A stretch of 64,000 nucleotides of DNA from Xenorhabdus bovienii SS-2004. GTDB lineage: Bacteria > Pseudomonadota > Gammaproteobacteria > Enterobacterales > Enterobacteriaceae. A program made the position numbers and the translations under genes. The stretch lies in contig NC_013892.1 of the NCBI RefSeq assembly GCF_000027225.1, forward strand, positions 868,001 to 932,000, given 5' to 3'. Below, piece after piece: positions 63,992 to 64,000 of this stretch. The stretch's first letter is position 1; the number at the start of each line of letters is the position of its first letter. The notes under the pieces are model-generated. The model saw only the letters and a program-made list of their open reading frames with translations, ran no database searches and was not told the origin of the DNA.

Positions 63992-64000
63992 GAGGCTTTT

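Overview
The window is a stretch of enterobacterial chromosome. Its housekeeping blocks keep the gene order known from Escherichia coli: serS-rarA-lolA-ftsK-lrp-trxB-cydDC-aat-infA-clpA-clpS-cspD; lysO-artPIQM-rlmC-ybjN-ybjC-grxA-rybB; ybjG; dacC-gst; yeeZ-hisL-hisGDCBHAFI. AT-rich spacers, a nearly E. coli-identical Lrp, a cobalamin cluster and a 4-hydroxyphenylacetate (hpa) cluster, with many decayed insertion sequences, suggest the Morganellaceae, most likely Xenorhabdus or Photorhabdus. The genus is an inference; the order Enterobacterales is well supported.

Layout. 1-4.6 kb: cobalamin genes, with cbiA (cut by the window edge) divergent from a tightly overlapping cobA-cobD-pduX operon. 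4.7-8.4 kb: csaA, a VOC-family gene fragment, a Sel1-repeat protein, then a decayed IS1-type element into which a newer IS1 (as a 1.8-copy tandem) has inserted. 8.8-19.6 kb: the hpa meta-cleavage cluster (hpaR, hpaG1, hpaG2, hpaE, hpaD, hpaF, a semialdehyde dehydrogenase, hpaH, hpaI, hpaX, hpaA). It stops at an IS6-type remnant exactly where hpaBC, the first-step monooxygenase genes, would be expected. 19.6-25.7 kb: a degraded region with a MocR fragment, loiP-type metalloprotease, IS1 remnant, NSS transporter, brnQ fragment, an intact IS1 and a VOC pseudogene. 25.7-42.8 kb: the conserved serS to cspD block. 43.3-51.1 kb: lysine export, arginine import, rlmC, ybjN, ybjC, grxA, the sigma-E type sRNA gene rybB (not a protein gene and easily missed) and ybjG. 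52.1-56.4 kb: sdaC, dacC, gst, yeeZ. 56.5-64 kb: the complete histidine operon with its leader peptide and attenuator.

How the genes work together. The hpa enzymes convert homoprotocatechuate to pyruvate and succinic semialdehyde, and the extra dehydrogenase inside the operon would turn the latter into succinate. ArtPIQM imports arginine, LysO exports lysine, SdaC imports serine. ClpS delivers N-degron substrates to ClpAP, and the neighbouring aat makes such N-degrons. CydDC and TrxB serve thiol and redox balance. HisG to HisI make up the full histidine pathway. No CRISPR array, prophage, tRNA or rRNA gene was seen. No clearly new multi-gene system was found; the most useful observations are rybB, the missing hpaBC, the IS1 tandem, and several small or broken genes.
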